Part shown: positions 27,417 through 36,970 of the stretch, piece after piece | Layout of the letters: each line of letters starts with the position of its first letter | How positions within the stretch are numbered: position 1 is the first letter of the stretch | Assembly: GCA_030595665.1 (NCBI GenBank) | Contig: JAUVCV010000003.1 | Span: 40,975 to 104,974, forward strand | DNA length: 64,000 nucleotides | Reading direction: 5' to 3' | Source of the DNA: Methanogenium sp. | Lineage (GTDB): Archaea; Halobacteriota; Methanomicrobia; Methanomicrobiales; Methanomicrobiaceae | The notes under the pieces: generated by a model | What the model was told of the DNA's origin: nothing | Database searches by the model: none | What the model saw: only the letters and a program-made list of their open reading frames with translations | Made by a program: the position numbers and the translations under genes

Positions 27417-28223
27417 GTGATCAAAATTGCTCTATTCAGGGCAGGTGATCTCTCCGTCCCTGCCCAGATTATCTCCCGGACTCCGGCAGGCGATCCCCGC
27501 GAAGGCCCATCTGTCCCGGACGCTGAAACGATGGTTTTGAAGGCCGCAGAAATCGGCGCTGCCCTTGGAGAAGAATATCATACACTCTGGCTGGGGGAAT
27601 GTATTCCCGGCGGGACAACCCATGCACTCTGCATCTTCCGGGCACACGGAATGAAAGGCAGAGTCAGTTCTTCTGCATTGAGAAATGCGGCCGGCCAAAA
27701 AGAGGCAGTCTGGGAGGGTGTCAGAAAACGCATCCCGGAAATATGCTCCCTCCGCGGGTCAGCCCTCATCCGGGAGACAGGGGACACCGTCATGGCCGCG
27801 GCGCTGGGACTCATACAGGGATTTCCGGGAGAAGTAATCCTCTGCGGCGCTACCCAGATGTGTGCGGTTGCCGCCCTCGCGGATGACACCAGCGGCCGGA
27901 TAACCTGTGCAATGACAGACCGTGTCTGGCAGGACCCGGCAGCAGATGTTCCCCGGATTGCAAAGAGTGTTGGCATTCCGGTAACGGTATCTCCCGTCCC
28001 CGCACCGTTTGTGAGCAATTCATCACCACCCCCGTCACATGCCTGCATCCAACTGGTAAAAGAAGGATTCGGCGCAGGCGGTGCCCTTGCTCTTGCCCGC
28101 CGGACCGGATGTACAGAAGAAGAAATTGAGGCGGCACTGGCGGCCACCATCCGGCAGCCCCAAAAGGTCCTTCAATATCGCACCTCTGAAAAAGATATAC
28201 CCTCACACAACAAACTGTTATAA
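27417..28223 (+). pseudogene. Archaeal CobT-like phosphoribosyltransferase (UPF0284), N-terminus lost
   Basis: Family enzymes use nicotinate mononucleotide in making the lower ligand of cobamides. What remains (268 residues) covers the C-terminal two-thirds: LGECIPGGTTHALCIFRA, VSSSALRNAA, GDTVMAAALGL and EVILCGATQMCAVAALA. About 95 N-terminal residues found in intact archaeal homologues are missing, and the break is exactly at the insertion-sequence end. The element's terminal GTG (27417) is in frame and has a weak purine tract before it, so a shortened protein could be made. Without the N-terminal half of the fold, activity is doubtful. Confidence 0.8.
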
Positions 28224-28224
28224 A

Positions 28225-28785
28225 ATGCATCCCATATACGTGGTCAACAACTTTGGCCAGTTTAACCACCTCATCCTCAGGATGCTCAGGGATAACGATA
28301 TTGACGCAAAGATGATCAAAAATGATGTCCCTGTAGCAGACGTCATAGATTCCTGCCGCGGCATCATCCTGGGCGGCGGCCCGGATATCAGCCGTGCGGG
28401 CAATGCACCGGAATATGTCGACACCGGCCTTCCGGTCCTGGGCATCTGCCTGGGCCTGCATATCATATCAACCGCCCGCGGCGGGTCCATCCGCCCCGGT
28501 TCTTCCGGCGGATTCGGCGGTATCGAAGTCACCATCAACGACCACGACACCATCCTCGCCGGATACCACGACACCATATCAGTCTGGGCATCCCACGGTG
28601 ACGAGGTTGCAGAGGTGCCGGAAGGGTTCAGGGTGCTTGCCACATCACCAATCTGCGGCGTAGAAGCGATGGCTCATGAAACAGAGCCCATCTTCGGCAT
28701 TCAGTGGCACCCGGAAGTCAGCCACTCGGTTGATGGATGCCGCGTGTATGAAAATTTCAATGCACTGACTCTTGACCGGGCCTGA
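28225..28785 (+). CDS. guaAA: GMP synthase, glutamine amidotransferase subunit
   Basis: Class I glutaminase that supplies ammonia to the separate synthetase subunit for XMP to GMP conversion; the two-polypeptide form is archaeal. The 186-residue protein has the GGGPDISRAG oxyanion segment, the nucleophile Cys75 in LGICLGLH and the catalytic His/Glu in GIQWHPEV near residue 163. ATG 28225 lies two bases after the cobT stop. The ATPase subunit is not in the window. Confidence 0.94.
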   Translation: MHPIYVVNNFGQFNHLILRMLRDNDIDAKMIKNDVPVADVIDSCRGIILGGGPDISRAGNAPEYVDTGLPVLGICLGLHIISTARGGSIRPGSSGGFGGIEVTINDHDTILAGYHDTISVWASHGDEVAEVPEGFRVLATSPICGVEAMAHETEPIFGIQWHPEVSHSVDGCRVYENFNALTLDRA

Positions 28786-28790
28786 ATGCA

Positions 28791-29339
28791 ATGGAGGACA
28801 CACACCGCCTGGCTGAAGAAATACGTTCCACCGGGTTTACCTGCCTGATGTGCGGCGGATGCTGCAGCAGAGGAGACGATGATGGAAATCTTGTCCTTGT
28901 GAGTGCACCGGAGATTCGGGCGATTATGGACCACACCGGGCGTGCATGGGACGATATCGCAGAACCGTATCCCGATATGATGCCCGCTGAAGGGGGCGGA
29001 GAGTTTACGCTTGCCTGGTGCCTGCGCCGGACAAAAACGGCCTGCATCTTTCTGGACAAAAATAACAGATGCACCATCTACCCGGCACGCCCCCTCATCT
29101 GCCGCACCTACCCGTTTGCACGGGAAGAAGGAACGCTCTCGGTGTATGCATGTCCGGGAATAGGGCAGAACACATTATGCAATGAAGCAGAAACAATTGC
29201 AGAGGAATGTATCAGGCGTGATCTGGCAGAAGCAAAAGATGCAGAACGCACCGGAGAGGTATTTAAAACAATGAAACTGGGACCGGACGAATGTGCTGTT
29301 GTGGACAGTGAAGGAGTGAAACGAATTTGGGCGAAATAA
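28791..29339 (+). CDS. YkgJ-family cysteine cluster protein
   Basis: A 182-residue protein of the YkgJ/zinc- or iron-cluster family, identified by CLMCGGCCSRGDD near residue 20, the central CRRTKTACIFLDKNNRCTIY and the RPLICRTYPF element. Eight or so cysteines probably bind a metal. Function is unknown for the family. It begins five bases after guaAA and overlaps the TraB gene by 13 bases, so it belongs to an operon with both. Confidence 0.85.
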   Translation: MEDTHRLAEEIRSTGFTCLMCGGCCSRGDDDGNLVLVSAPEIRAIMDHTGRAWDDIAEPYPDMMPAEGGGEFTLAWCLRRTKTACIFLDKNNRCTIYPARPLICRTYPFAREEGTLSVYACPGIGQNTLCNEAETIAEECIRRDLAEAKDAERTGEVFKTMKLGPDECAVVDSEGVKRIWAK

Positions 29340-30535
29340 AAATTGTCGGGACGGCCCATGTCTCGCAGAAAAGCGTCGATGAAGTGACCGATGCGGTAGA
29401 GACATTTGAACCGCAGATTGTCGCAGTAGAACTGGACAGGGGCCGCCTGATGGTACTGAAAGGAGATGCAGCACCGCCATCCGTTGAGACCGTACTCAAG
29501 AGCGGGAACTTCTCTGCCATTATTGCACAGTGGCTGCTTGCCTATGTCCAGCGCCGCATTGGAAAAGAGACCGGCGTATCTCCCGGCGCAGAGATGATGG
29601 CCGCCGTTGAACTGGCAGAAGAGCGGGGTATTCCCATAGCACTTGCAGACCGTGACATCCAGATCACCTTCAGCCGGTTCTGGCACCTGATGCCCATCAC
29701 CGAGAAACTGAAGATGATGTATGCACTCGTGGGGTCAGTGGCAGGCGCCGGGAAGGTAGGTGAGGAGTTAGACATCGATGCAATGACCGATCAGGACATG
29801 ATTTCGGCTGCGATGGATGAATTCCGCCGGTTCGCCCCAAAAGGGGCCGCAGCACTCATCGACGAGCGGGACGCCTACCTCGCCCATGCTATTCATGACC
29901 TTAGTAAGGGATACGACCGGGTGCTTGCCGTGGTCGGTGCCGGACACCGGGAGGGAATTTCCCGATATCTGGAACACCCGGAAACACTGCCCACCAAAGC
30001 AAGCCTCACTGAAACACCGAAGACCTTCCCGTGGGCGAAGTTCATCGGGTTCTTTGTCCTCGCGATCTTTGCCTTCTTCCTCATCCTCATAGCATTCTCC
30101 GGTGCAGGCCTTGATGTGCTCCTCTCCGCGATGATCTGGTGGGTGCTCATCAACGGCATTCTGGCCGCAATCGGCGTTTTTGCCGCAGGAGGGCACCCGT
30201 TCTCCGCACTGACCGCTTTTGCAGTGGCCTGGATGACATCCCTTAACCCCTTCATGGCGGCAGGGTGGTTTGCAGCCATCACTGAGGCAAAAATCCGCCA
30301 CCCAACGGCCGCTGACTTCAGCCGGATAGCAGAGACAGATGACCTCAAAGATATGCGGAAGAATCCCTTATTCAAGGTGGTTCTTGTTGCCGCACTCGCC
30401 AATATCGGGAGTATCGTCGGGACATTTATCTATATTATCTTCATCATGCCCATCCTCGGCATTGACCCGCGTGATATTCTCAGTGCCGGACTCACCAACC
30501 TGTTGGCATTTCTGGGGAGCATCCTCCCCTTCTGA
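29327..30535 (+). CDS. TraB/PrgY-family membrane protein
   Basis: A 402-residue protein with an N-terminal TraB domain (KIVGTAHVSQKSVDEV, IVAVELDRGRL, conserved GxxH and ExxR-like features; ALADRDIQITFSRFW) and four or five C-terminal hydrophobic helices. TraB/PrgY proteins resemble gluzincin proteases and were first described in pheromone control; the archaeal role is unknown. Translation starts at TTG 29327, supported by GGAGTGA eight bases upstream and by the protein beginning right at the conserved GEIKIVGTAH. Confidence 0.88.
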   Translation: MGEIKIVGTAHVSQKSVDEVTDAVETFEPQIVAVELDRGRLMVLKGDAAPPSVETVLKSGNFSAIIAQWLLAYVQRRIGKETGVSPGAEMMAAVELAEERGIPIALADRDIQITFSRFWHLMPITEKLKMMYALVGSVAGAGKVGEELDIDAMTDQDMISAAMDEFRRFAPKGAAALIDERDAYLAHAIHDLSKGYDRVLAVVGAGHREGISRYLEHPETLPTKASLTETPKTFPWAKFIGFFVLAIFAFFLILIAFSGAGLDVLLSAMIWWVLINGILAAIGVFAAGGHPFSALTAFAVAWMTSLNPFMAAGWFAAITEAKIRHPTAADFSRIAETDDLKDMRKNPLFKVVLVAALANIGSIVGTFIYIIFIMPILGIDPRDILSAGLTNLLAFLGSILPF

Positions 30536-30583
30536 CGGGAACATTTTCACGAAGCATATATTGATGATGACTGAAACTAGGAT

Positions 30584-31090
30584 ATGAATCTTGGAACAAC
30601 CATCCTCAAGGGCCGGCGCAGTATCCGGAACTACAAGGACGAACCAATCCCCAAAGAAGCAATCGAGCAGGCAATGGAATGCGCACGCTACGCACCGACC
30701 GCCCGAAACGGACAACCGTGGCTCTTTGGGGTTACCACCAAAAAAGAGACCCTGGCAAAGCTGGGTGAACTGGCAAGCCACGGGAAGTTCATCGCCGATG
30801 CCCCTGCCTGTTTTGCAGTATTCGGCCTGCGTGATGAGAAATTCTATGTTGAAGACTGCTCTGCTGCCACCTCAAACCTGATTCTTGGCCTCTGGGCCTA
30901 TGGCGTTGCATCCTGCTGGGTTGCAGGAGACAAGATGGATTATAACGAGGCTGTGCGTGAACTCATGGAAGTTCCGCCGGAGTATACCCTCGTATCGCTC
31001 ATCCCTGCCGGATACCCCGCCATGGGAGAGAAGATGGTGGCACCGAAGAAGAAGTCGTTTGACGACATCACCTTCAGAGAAACGCTATAG
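30584..31090 (+). CDS. Nitroreductase-family flavoprotein
   Basis: FMN-dependent oxidoreductase of 168 residues. Family signs are the N-terminal RRSIRNYKDEPIP, ARYAPTARNGQPW (phosphate/flavin contact) and the Gly-rich YTLVSLIPAGYPA near the end. The substrate is not predictable. It stands about 50 bases after traB and is likely in the same transcript. Confidence 0.9.
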   Translation: MNLGTTILKGRRSIRNYKDEPIPKEAIEQAMECARYAPTARNGQPWLFGVTTKKETLAKLGELASHGKFIADAPACFAVFGLRDEKFYVEDCSAATSNLILGLWAYGVASCWVAGDKMDYNEAVRELMEVPPEYTLVSLIPAGYPAMGEKMVAPKKKSFDDITFRETL

Positions 31091-31161
31091 AGGCAGATCC
31101 GGTATTCCTGCTCACTAAAGAATACCAATCTTTAATTTTTTTGGATTCCCAGACATCTTGT

Positions 31162-32448
31162 ATGAATTCTCCCCATCTGCAGGTCGCCCTGGACATCCAG
31201 GAAGCCGGCCGGGCAGTGCCAATCGCACAGGAAGCGGTTGCAGGCGGTGCCGACTGGATTGAAGCCGGAACCCCGCTCATTAAAAGTGCCGGAATGGACG
31301 TTGTCCGCCGCCTCAGAGAGGCGTTTCCCAACCATGAAATAATTGCTGACATGAAAATTGCCGACACCGGCACTATGGAAGTCGAGATGGCAGCAAAGGC
31401 CGGTGCAAGTATTGTCTGTATACTCGCAGATGCAGACGATGTCGTAATCCAGGATGCGGTGCGGGCGGCACGTCTCTACGGGGTGCGCCTGATGGCAGAC
31501 CTCATTAACACCCACAATCCGGCAGAACGGTCACATGAACTTGAGGCACTGGGGATAGACATCATCAACGCCCACGTGGGTATCGACCAGCAGATGATCG
31601 GCAAAAGTTCTCTTGATACGCTTGCTGCGATCATCAATGAAGTAACAGTTCCTGTTGCCGTGGCAGGCGGCCTTGATGCAACAACCGCTGCACAGGCGGT
31701 GGCGGCAGGGGCTGCCATTGCCATTGTCGGCGGGAATATTGTGCGGTCCGATGATGTGACGGGTTCTGCGGCACGGGTCCGGGCCGCCATTAATGACCCG
31801 TCAGTTGTGCCACCGGTACAACGGTCAAAAGATGAGGAAATTCGTGAGATATTCTCACAGGTATCGGCTCCCAATGTGACTGATGCAATGCACCGCATGG
31901 GCGCGATGCAGCGTATTGTCTCCATCTGCGGGACGGTGCACATGGCAGGGCCGGCAGTCACGGTGCAGACCTTTGGCGGCGACTGGGCCAAACCGGTTGA
32001 GGCGATTGATGTGGCACAGGAAGGGGAAGTCATTGTGATCAATAACTCCGGCGATACCTCAGTCTCGCCGTGGGGTGAACTTGCCACCCTCTCTGCGATG
32101 AACCGAAAAGTGGCGGGCATTGTTATCGACGGCCCGGTTCGTGACGTGGATGACATCCGTACATACGGCTTCCCCGTCTTTGCAACGGGTGTTGTCCCCA
32201 ACGCAGGTGAACCAAAAGGATTTGGCGAAATCGGGGCAGGCATCACCTGCTGCAATCAGGCAGTCCGGCCCGGTGACTGGATTATTGGTGACGAATCAGG
32301 GGTCGTCGTCGTCCCGCGTGAACGTGCCTATGAGGTAGCACGCCGGGCGCTTGAGGTAAAAAAGACGGAACAGCGAATAAGAGAAGAGATCAGGCGTGGG
32401 TCTACTCTTGCGTCTGTGACAGAACTCCTGAAATGGGAAAAGAAATAG
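31162..32448 (+). CDS. Bifunctional 3-hexulose-6-phosphate synthase / RraA-like protein
   Basis: A 428-residue fusion. Residues 1-205 are an orotidine-decarboxylase-fold hexulose-phosphate synthase (VALDIQEAGRAVPIAQEAVA, MKIADTGTMEVEMAAKAGA with the DxK(x)2D-type active site, VAVAGGLDATTA). Residues 225-428 are a RraA/demethylmenaquinone-methyltransferase-like domain (NVTDAMHRMGAM, GPAVTV, GIVIDGPVRDVDDI). In archaea lacking the oxidative pentose pathway the synthase runs in reverse to make ribulose 5-phosphate and formaldehyde. ATG 31162 has no ribosome site; a TTG at 31141 is the alternative. Confidence 0.93.
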   Translation: MNSPHLQVALDIQEAGRAVPIAQEAVAGGADWIEAGTPLIKSAGMDVVRRLREAFPNHEIIADMKIADTGTMEVEMAAKAGASIVCILADADDVVIQDAVRAARLYGVRLMADLINTHNPAERSHELEALGIDIINAHVGIDQQMIGKSSLDTLAAIINEVTVPVAVAGGLDATTAAQAVAAGAAIAIVGGNIVRSDDVTGSAARVRAAINDPSVVPPVQRSKDEEIREIFSQVSAPNVTDAMHRMGAMQRIVSICGTVHMAGPAVTVQTFGGDWAKPVEAIDVAQEGEVIVINNSGDTSVSPWGELATLSAMNRKVAGIVIDGPVRDVDDIRTYGFPVFATGVVPNAGEPKGFGEIGAGITCCNQAVRPGDWIIGDESGVVVVPRERAYEVARRALEVKKTEQRIREEIRRGSTLASVTELLKWEKK

Positions 32449-32484
32449 AATTTTTTTTGAGGCCGGAAACCCGGCCACTCTTTT

Positions 32485-33051
32485 TTACGACACCATGAGA
32501 ATCGCGGCAAACATTGAACCAACAAGGGCCACACCGAGGAGTCCAAAGACCAGAATCCCGATGATAATCCCGATGATGACTGCAAGAACCGCCTTTCCTG
32601 TTGATATCTGCTGGAGTTCACGGATACCGATGATGGTGAGCACAAGTGACCATATCCCCACTACAAACCCGATTACCGGAATCCATCCGAGGAGAAGGGA
32701 TGGTGTCGCAGCATAGATGACCGCCTTCCACGTCTCCGTGATGCCCTCTCTGCCGCCTACAATATAGACCCAGATATGCATGTACACGGCAGAGATGATG
32801 GTTCCCACCAGTCCTGCAAAGAAGAGCAGGGGGATGATAGCAATTATCGACAGGCTCCCTACGACAAGGCCGCCGGCATAATCACTGACCCCGACGAGCA
32901 TGATTACCCCTGCGAGGATCGAGAATATCGCGACCAGTATCAACAGGTAAATGAGGGTATTTTTCAGGGTATCATTTCGTATAGTTTCGGCAAATGTTTC
33001 AGCCGGGTGAAATAACACACCTTTTATCCTCTCAATGATGGGAGATAGCAT
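32485..33051 (-). CDS. YIP1-family membrane protein
   Basis: A 188-residue protein with five hydrophobic segments and the family's N-terminal RIKGVLFHPAETFAETI, plus the central GGREGITETWKAVIYAATPSLLLGW. Prokaryotic YIP1 proteins are integral membrane proteins of unknown job. It lies tail to tail with the Hps-RraA gene. Confidence 0.85.
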   Translation of the reverse strand: MLSPIIERIKGVLFHPAETFAETIRNDTLKNTLIYLLILVAIFSILAGVIMLVGVSDYAGGLVVGSLSIIAIIPLLFFAGLVGTIISAVYMHIWVYIVGGREGITETWKAVIYAATPSLLLGWIPVIGFVVGIWSLVLTIIGIRELQQISTGKAVLAVIIGIIIGILVFGLLGVALVGSMFAAILMVS

Positions 33052-33218
33052 AAATAATCCATCGCGGAGAGAATTATTAAGGGTATCGAAATCCAGGAGA
33101 GCACAGGCGAATCATCCCCCAACTTCAGGAACATATGAAGAGGTCGATATACAGGAATACCCATATCCTGTTACGAGATTATGAGCCAGATATATACAAC
33201 GATGTGGGGAAGAACCTG

Positions 33219-33761
33219 ATGCAGGTGCATGAGCTCATAATAATCGCAATCGGCCTTGCAATGGATGCATTCGCCGTTTCCGTCTCAGCAGGCATCACCA
33301 CCAAACAATCCCTTGCAAAGACCGGCATCATGGCAGCAGTGGTCTTCGGGGGATTTCAGGGAGGGATGGCCATTCTTGGATGGTCTGCAGGAAGTGCCGT
33401 CTCTTCATTTCTCGCAGGCTTTGGCCCCCTTATCGCATTCCTGATTCTCGCCGGTATCGGCATCAAAATGATCTATGAAAGCCGACAGGAAGGAACAGGC
33501 GAAAGTCCGATTGAGACCCTCCCTGCCCTCATAATTATGGGTGTTGCGACATCGATTGACGCTCTCTTTGCCGGGATGGGCATCGCCCTTCTGGGTGAAG
33601 CGGTGCTTATTCCTGCGGTTGCCATCGGTGCGGTAACCGCTATCCTATCGTTTGCAGGTGTCTTTGCCGGAAGATGGGTGGGGCATATCATCGGAGAATA
33701 TGCAGAGGTGGCAGGCGGGGTTATTCTCGTGGGGATTGGATTGAAGATTTTGTTTTTGTGA
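33219..33761 (+). CDS. mntP: MntP-type manganese efflux pump
   Basis: Six-helix exporter of 180 residues. Both signature repeats are present: IGLAMDAFAVSVSAGI in helix 1 and MGVATSIDALFAGMGIALL in helix 4, with the paired aspartates proposed to carry Mn(II). ATG 33219 is chosen because GGGGAAG precedes it; the frame opens at 33135 but upstream residues do not belong to the family. No manganese riboswitch is recognisable upstream. Confidence 0.92.
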   Translation: MQVHELIIIAIGLAMDAFAVSVSAGITTKQSLAKTGIMAAVVFGGFQGGMAILGWSAGSAVSSFLAGFGPLIAFLILAGIGIKMIYESRQEGTGESPIETLPALIIMGVATSIDALFAGMGIALLGEAVLIPAVAIGAVTAILSFAGVFAGRWVGHIIGEYAEVAGGVILVGIGLKILFL

Positions 33762-34323
33762 GGAGTATTTGACACGGTGCCACGGCATCGCTTTTCATCA
33801 CCTCATAAATCTGCGGGGTATAAGCCGGTACCGGCCACAAGTATGGCACCGGAGGCGCTGGCGGCGGAAGTTCCCCCTCCGATGCCGGGTGAGACGTTGG
33901 CGGAATGGCTGCACCCTGCTGTACATGCCACAAACGAGGGTGCACTCGGTGTCTGCGACACATACCATTTGTCCGATATCATTCCCCTGCCGGGGATGCT
34001 TACGCCAAAGGAATTATCCCAGATGGTGAAAGATTCAAAGAGGCCGAATCGCCGAACCTCAAGATCCCTGACACGAACCTGATTCCTGGCCAGCTCTTCA
34101 AGGATGCACTCTGCGGTGAACATTGACAATTTCATTCATCTTACTCGCCATTTCCGATAATGCTTTTCCCCGGGTTTCCTATCCTGCTACTATTAGCACC
34201 AACAGTGCCCGTGAGGGAGCCGATGGACATCTATCTCCATTTATTCATGGCAGGCTCATTCCTGTCGAAAGACTCACAGTATGGGAGCAAATTAATATGT
34301 ACTGGCCTTAAAGGAGAGAATGA
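33762..34323. other. Region without a certain gene between mntP and hicB
   Basis: Two antiparallel frames overlap here: plus 33777-34082 (101 residues, containing PGETLAEWLHPAVHATNEGA) and minus 33803-34135 (110 residues, FTAECILEELARNQVRVRDL). Neither resembles a family I know and neither has a good ribosome site. One may be a real small gene or both may be remains of a displaced gene. After 34140 nothing coding is visible up to the hicB promoter area. Confidence 0.4.
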
Positions 34324-34539
34324 ATGATTAATCGATTTCTGGTTATTGTTGAAAAGACTGACGGTAACTATTCTGCACATTCCCCTGATCTTCCGGGGTG
34401 TGTAGCTACAGGAGCAACCCGCGAAGAGACAGAAGAACGAATGTATGAGTCTATCGAACTTCATATAGAAGGCCTTAGAGACGATGGGTTCCCTGTATCT
34501 TTGTCACGATCTTCAGTCATCTATGTGGCGGTTCTCTAG
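34324..34539 (+). CDS. HicB-like antitoxin, without a neighbouring HicA
   Basis: A 71-residue protein with the HicB half-RNase-H fold: FLVIVEKTDGNYSAHSPDLPGC, ATREETEERMYESIELHIEGL. The sequence ends where the short type ends, without a DNA-binding extension. A good ribosome site (AAAGGAGAG) precedes ATG 34324. No HicA toxin is found on either side, so it is an orphan copy. Confidence 0.85.
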   Translation: MINRFLVIVEKTDGNYSAHSPDLPGCVATGATREETEERMYESIELHIEGLRDDGFPVSLSRSSVIYVAVL

Positions 34540-34685
34540 GCGGGACATCCTTTTTCTGCTCTTCATCTTTTTGTACTGTCAAATACATTTTTTACAGGAA
34601 CTAAAGGCCTGTTGTTTTCCTGATTTTACGGGAAATATTTACCGGGTGCGGCGATGATTGCTGTGCATTATAGTGGCGTTCGTAA

Positions 34686-36104
34686 CTACAATGAAATATC
34701 AATATTAAACCTTTCTTTAATATAATTTTTAGCCATATCTCCTTTTAATTCTTTTTTTGAATTTGAAAGACTTACATATATTGATTTTTCAGTTGTAAAA
34801 ACAGGATGATTCCCTCTCTGAACGTCAATAATGCATACAATCTCTCCACTGGGTATTTTTTCAAGATTGAAACTAACATTTGAAATCGCAATTTCATAGT
34901 TAAACAAATATGCCTGCAACGCGTCTTTCAAATGCAATAAATAGTAGTCTTCGGGATCTAAATTTTTACTTTTACCAGGTGATGCAAATATTAAATCTTC
35001 TGAAATTCCGATAATTTCATTGGATTCATCATCGATTCCAATAATTAACGTCCCGCCTTCTGAGTTTATAAAAGATGCAATTGTGTTAACTACCTGTTTT
35101 TTGGCTTTAAGTATATTTTTTTGCGATGGTAGAGTCCCATCATGGATTCCATAGAATGAACATTTAAACTCGATATTCCCCCTTTCTTTATCAGCTAAGC
35201 AGTCAAACACACGATATTTTATTTCTTTTAATTTAACAGGGTTATCAGATTCACTTTTTGAATAAACAGATATTGGAGATTCATTACCCCTTATAAAATA
35301 TTTAAGGACATTTTCATATCCACAAGAAATACATTTAAAATTAATTATCAACCGAGAATTTTCAACCCATATCCCTTTTGGATACATCTCTCCTTTACCA
35401 TCTTTAGATTCAGGGCAGTCATCATGATATATTGCTAAATAGTCTGTTCCAATATCTTCAATAATTGGCCTCTTTTCCCAGTGTCCATGATGTTTAGGCA
35501 AATCACTTTTTTTTACTATATTCTGGCAACTTGGACACAATAGATTAAAGTAAGCGTCAACATTTTCAGGAGTATTTAGAGTAATACAACCACATTTTTG
35601 GCAGGAATATTCTTCTAATTTCTGAAAGCAGAGACCTATTTTTTGTAATACAATACATGGAAAAATATTAAATAAATAATTACGTGGTTTTGCGAGTGAT
35701 TCTATTTTATTTTTTGAATCGTTAGAATCTTTACATAAACAAACATAAGAAACAATTTCTGCATCAGTAATTCCGTTTTCTTTTAAATATTCGTCCCATT
35801 CCTTTGGATAATCTAAGTATTCGCACATCTCATAAACTGAATCAATTTCCTTTTTAGTAAATTGACTTTGCTCTAGCAATTCATTTGTCACATATTGACG
35901 AGTTTTCTCGGGATAATTATGATTATTTTCATGAGAATAATGCAGAGACATAATAATAAAATGAAGAACACTTTCTCTGTATTCTTCTTTGAATTCAATT
36001 TTATCTCTTCCATCAATTTTCTTTAAGATTGATAATTTACATTCACTACAGTTTATTAAAATGCCATTTTTCAATTCCGTAGGATATTTAAAATTATATA
36101 CCAT
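34686..36104 (-). CDS. AlbA_2 (Schlafen-like) domain protein with zinc ribbons
   Basis: A 472-residue protein from AT-rich DNA unlike its surroundings. The last ~165 residues are an AlbA_2 domain, the putative nucleic-acid-binding part of Schlafen-like proteins: NIEFKCSFYG, VVNTIASFINSEGGTLIIGI and the following DDESNEIIGIS. The middle has three Cys pairs that read as zinc ribbons (CQKCGC, CPSCQN, CISCGYEN). The N-terminal ~150 residues are not recognised. Such proteins are frequent in mobile and defence regions. It lies among toxin-antitoxin genes. Mechanism not known. Confidence 0.75.
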   Translation of the reverse strand: MVYNFKYPTELKNGILINCSECKLSILKKIDGRDKIEFKEEYRESVLHFIIMSLHYSHENNHNYPEKTRQYVTNELLEQSQFTKKEIDSVYEMCEYLDYPKEWDEYLKENGITDAEIVSYVCLCKDSNDSKNKIESLAKPRNYLFNIFPCIVLQKIGLCFQKLEEYSCQKCGCITLNTPENVDAYFNLLCPSCQNIVKKSDLPKHHGHWEKRPIIEDIGTDYLAIYHDDCPESKDGKGEMYPKGIWVENSRLIINFKCISCGYENVLKYFIRGNESPISVYSKSESDNPVKLKEIKYRVFDCLADKERGNIEFKCSFYGIHDGTLPSQKNILKAKKQVVNTIASFINSEGGTLIIGIDDESNEIIGISEDLIFASPGKSKNLDPEDYYLLHLKDALQAYLFNYEIAISNVSFNLEKIPSGEIVCIIDVQRGNHPVFTTEKSIYVSLSNSKKELKGDMAKNYIKERFNIDISL

Positions 36105-36970
36105 TTGAAGAAATTAAGGGCACTAGTAAATATTAAATTACTTATTTGTGGTCAAACACCAAACAATTAGGATAAAAATGTGCACTTAATATATAATTAC
36201 ATACGTAATATTTTAACAACTAATTCAAATCGTGTTTCGCAATTTAGATTAGTTCGAGAAGTGGTGTTTGTAACTGTAATACCAATGATTCCGGTGATGT
36301 GTCCATCCAGGTCAGTTCCGTTGCCGCCTTCGGCACCGCGGTCGCTCATGTCATGGACGACGATACGCCTGCCACCGCTATTGGCGGGACCCGGTCCCAC
36401 AGCACCGGGAAGGGCACGTTCTCCTGCAGAGACTGAAGGTGCCACGGGCGGGACCTGCTCTGTCACGCTCTCCCGCAGCAATTGTCCGCATCTCATCCTA
36501 TTCGGACGATGCGATCCGGGAGACCGTGGAGGCGTGGGCCGACACGAAGCCCGCCCTGGCCTGAACGATCCGATGAATGCCCCAAACAGGACTGATTCCT
36601 CCCCTGTTTTTGGGAAAAGGGGGGCTAAATCAGGATCCTTTTTCACCACCCCAGGGAGAGTTCAAAAATATCAGCATTGTGTGCGTTATTTGATGGTTTG
36701 AACGAATATTGTGGACTATTAAGGGGTCGCGATTGTCTGTTTTTTTGAGAGGATGTATGGCATGGATCATGGTGAGATCGGCCCGCTCCGGTCGTCTGCG
36801 TGGATGCTAAATCTGGAGATTCTGGCCGGTTTGGGGGACTATTTTTATGCGTTGCTTATGCCGATACTGCAGCAAAATTGACCAAGGAAATTCATTCTCA
36901 ACGCAGTACCTCATAGCTGCATCATTCCACACGGACACTATTATATGAACCACGCCACTATGAGCATATT
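36105..36970. other. Long intergenic region with a GC-rich decayed segment
   Basis: Most of this stretch has no supported gene. Between about 36270 and 36565 base composition jumps to GC-rich and coding-like peptides are spread over frames on the plus strand (VSSVAAFGTAVAHVMDDD in one, IVRISSYSDDAIRETVEAWA in another, ending in a stop at 36564). This looks like a frameshifted gene remnant, not identified. A TATA box for the next gene lies at 36939-36946. Confidence 0.5.
36939..36946 (+). promoter_or_regulatory. TATA box for the hicBA pair
   Basis: TATTATAT centred 28 bases before the hicB ATG at 36971, predicting a leaderless transcript; no ribosome site precedes the ATG. Confidence 0.55.

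Larger units (their letters stand above)
25615..27422 (-). mobile_element. IS1634-like insertion sequence, complete, 1808 bp
   Basis: The ends are exact inverted repeats of 11 bases, GATCACTAGGT, with weaker matching further in. The element carries one transposase gene on the minus strand filling almost its whole length. Flanking AAAAT copies suggest a recent insertion. It separates a 5' part of tadC from a 3' part of cobT. Confidence 0.9.

Noticed and set aside
33062..33218. Manganese riboswitch before mntP
   Set aside because: No yybP-ykoY-like paired structure or conserved loop sequence could be read, and this riboswitch is not established in archaea.
33803..34135. Minus-strand 110-residue gene after mntP
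   Set aside because: An overlapping plus-strand frame has similar quality; neither has a recognisable product, so neither is called as a gene.
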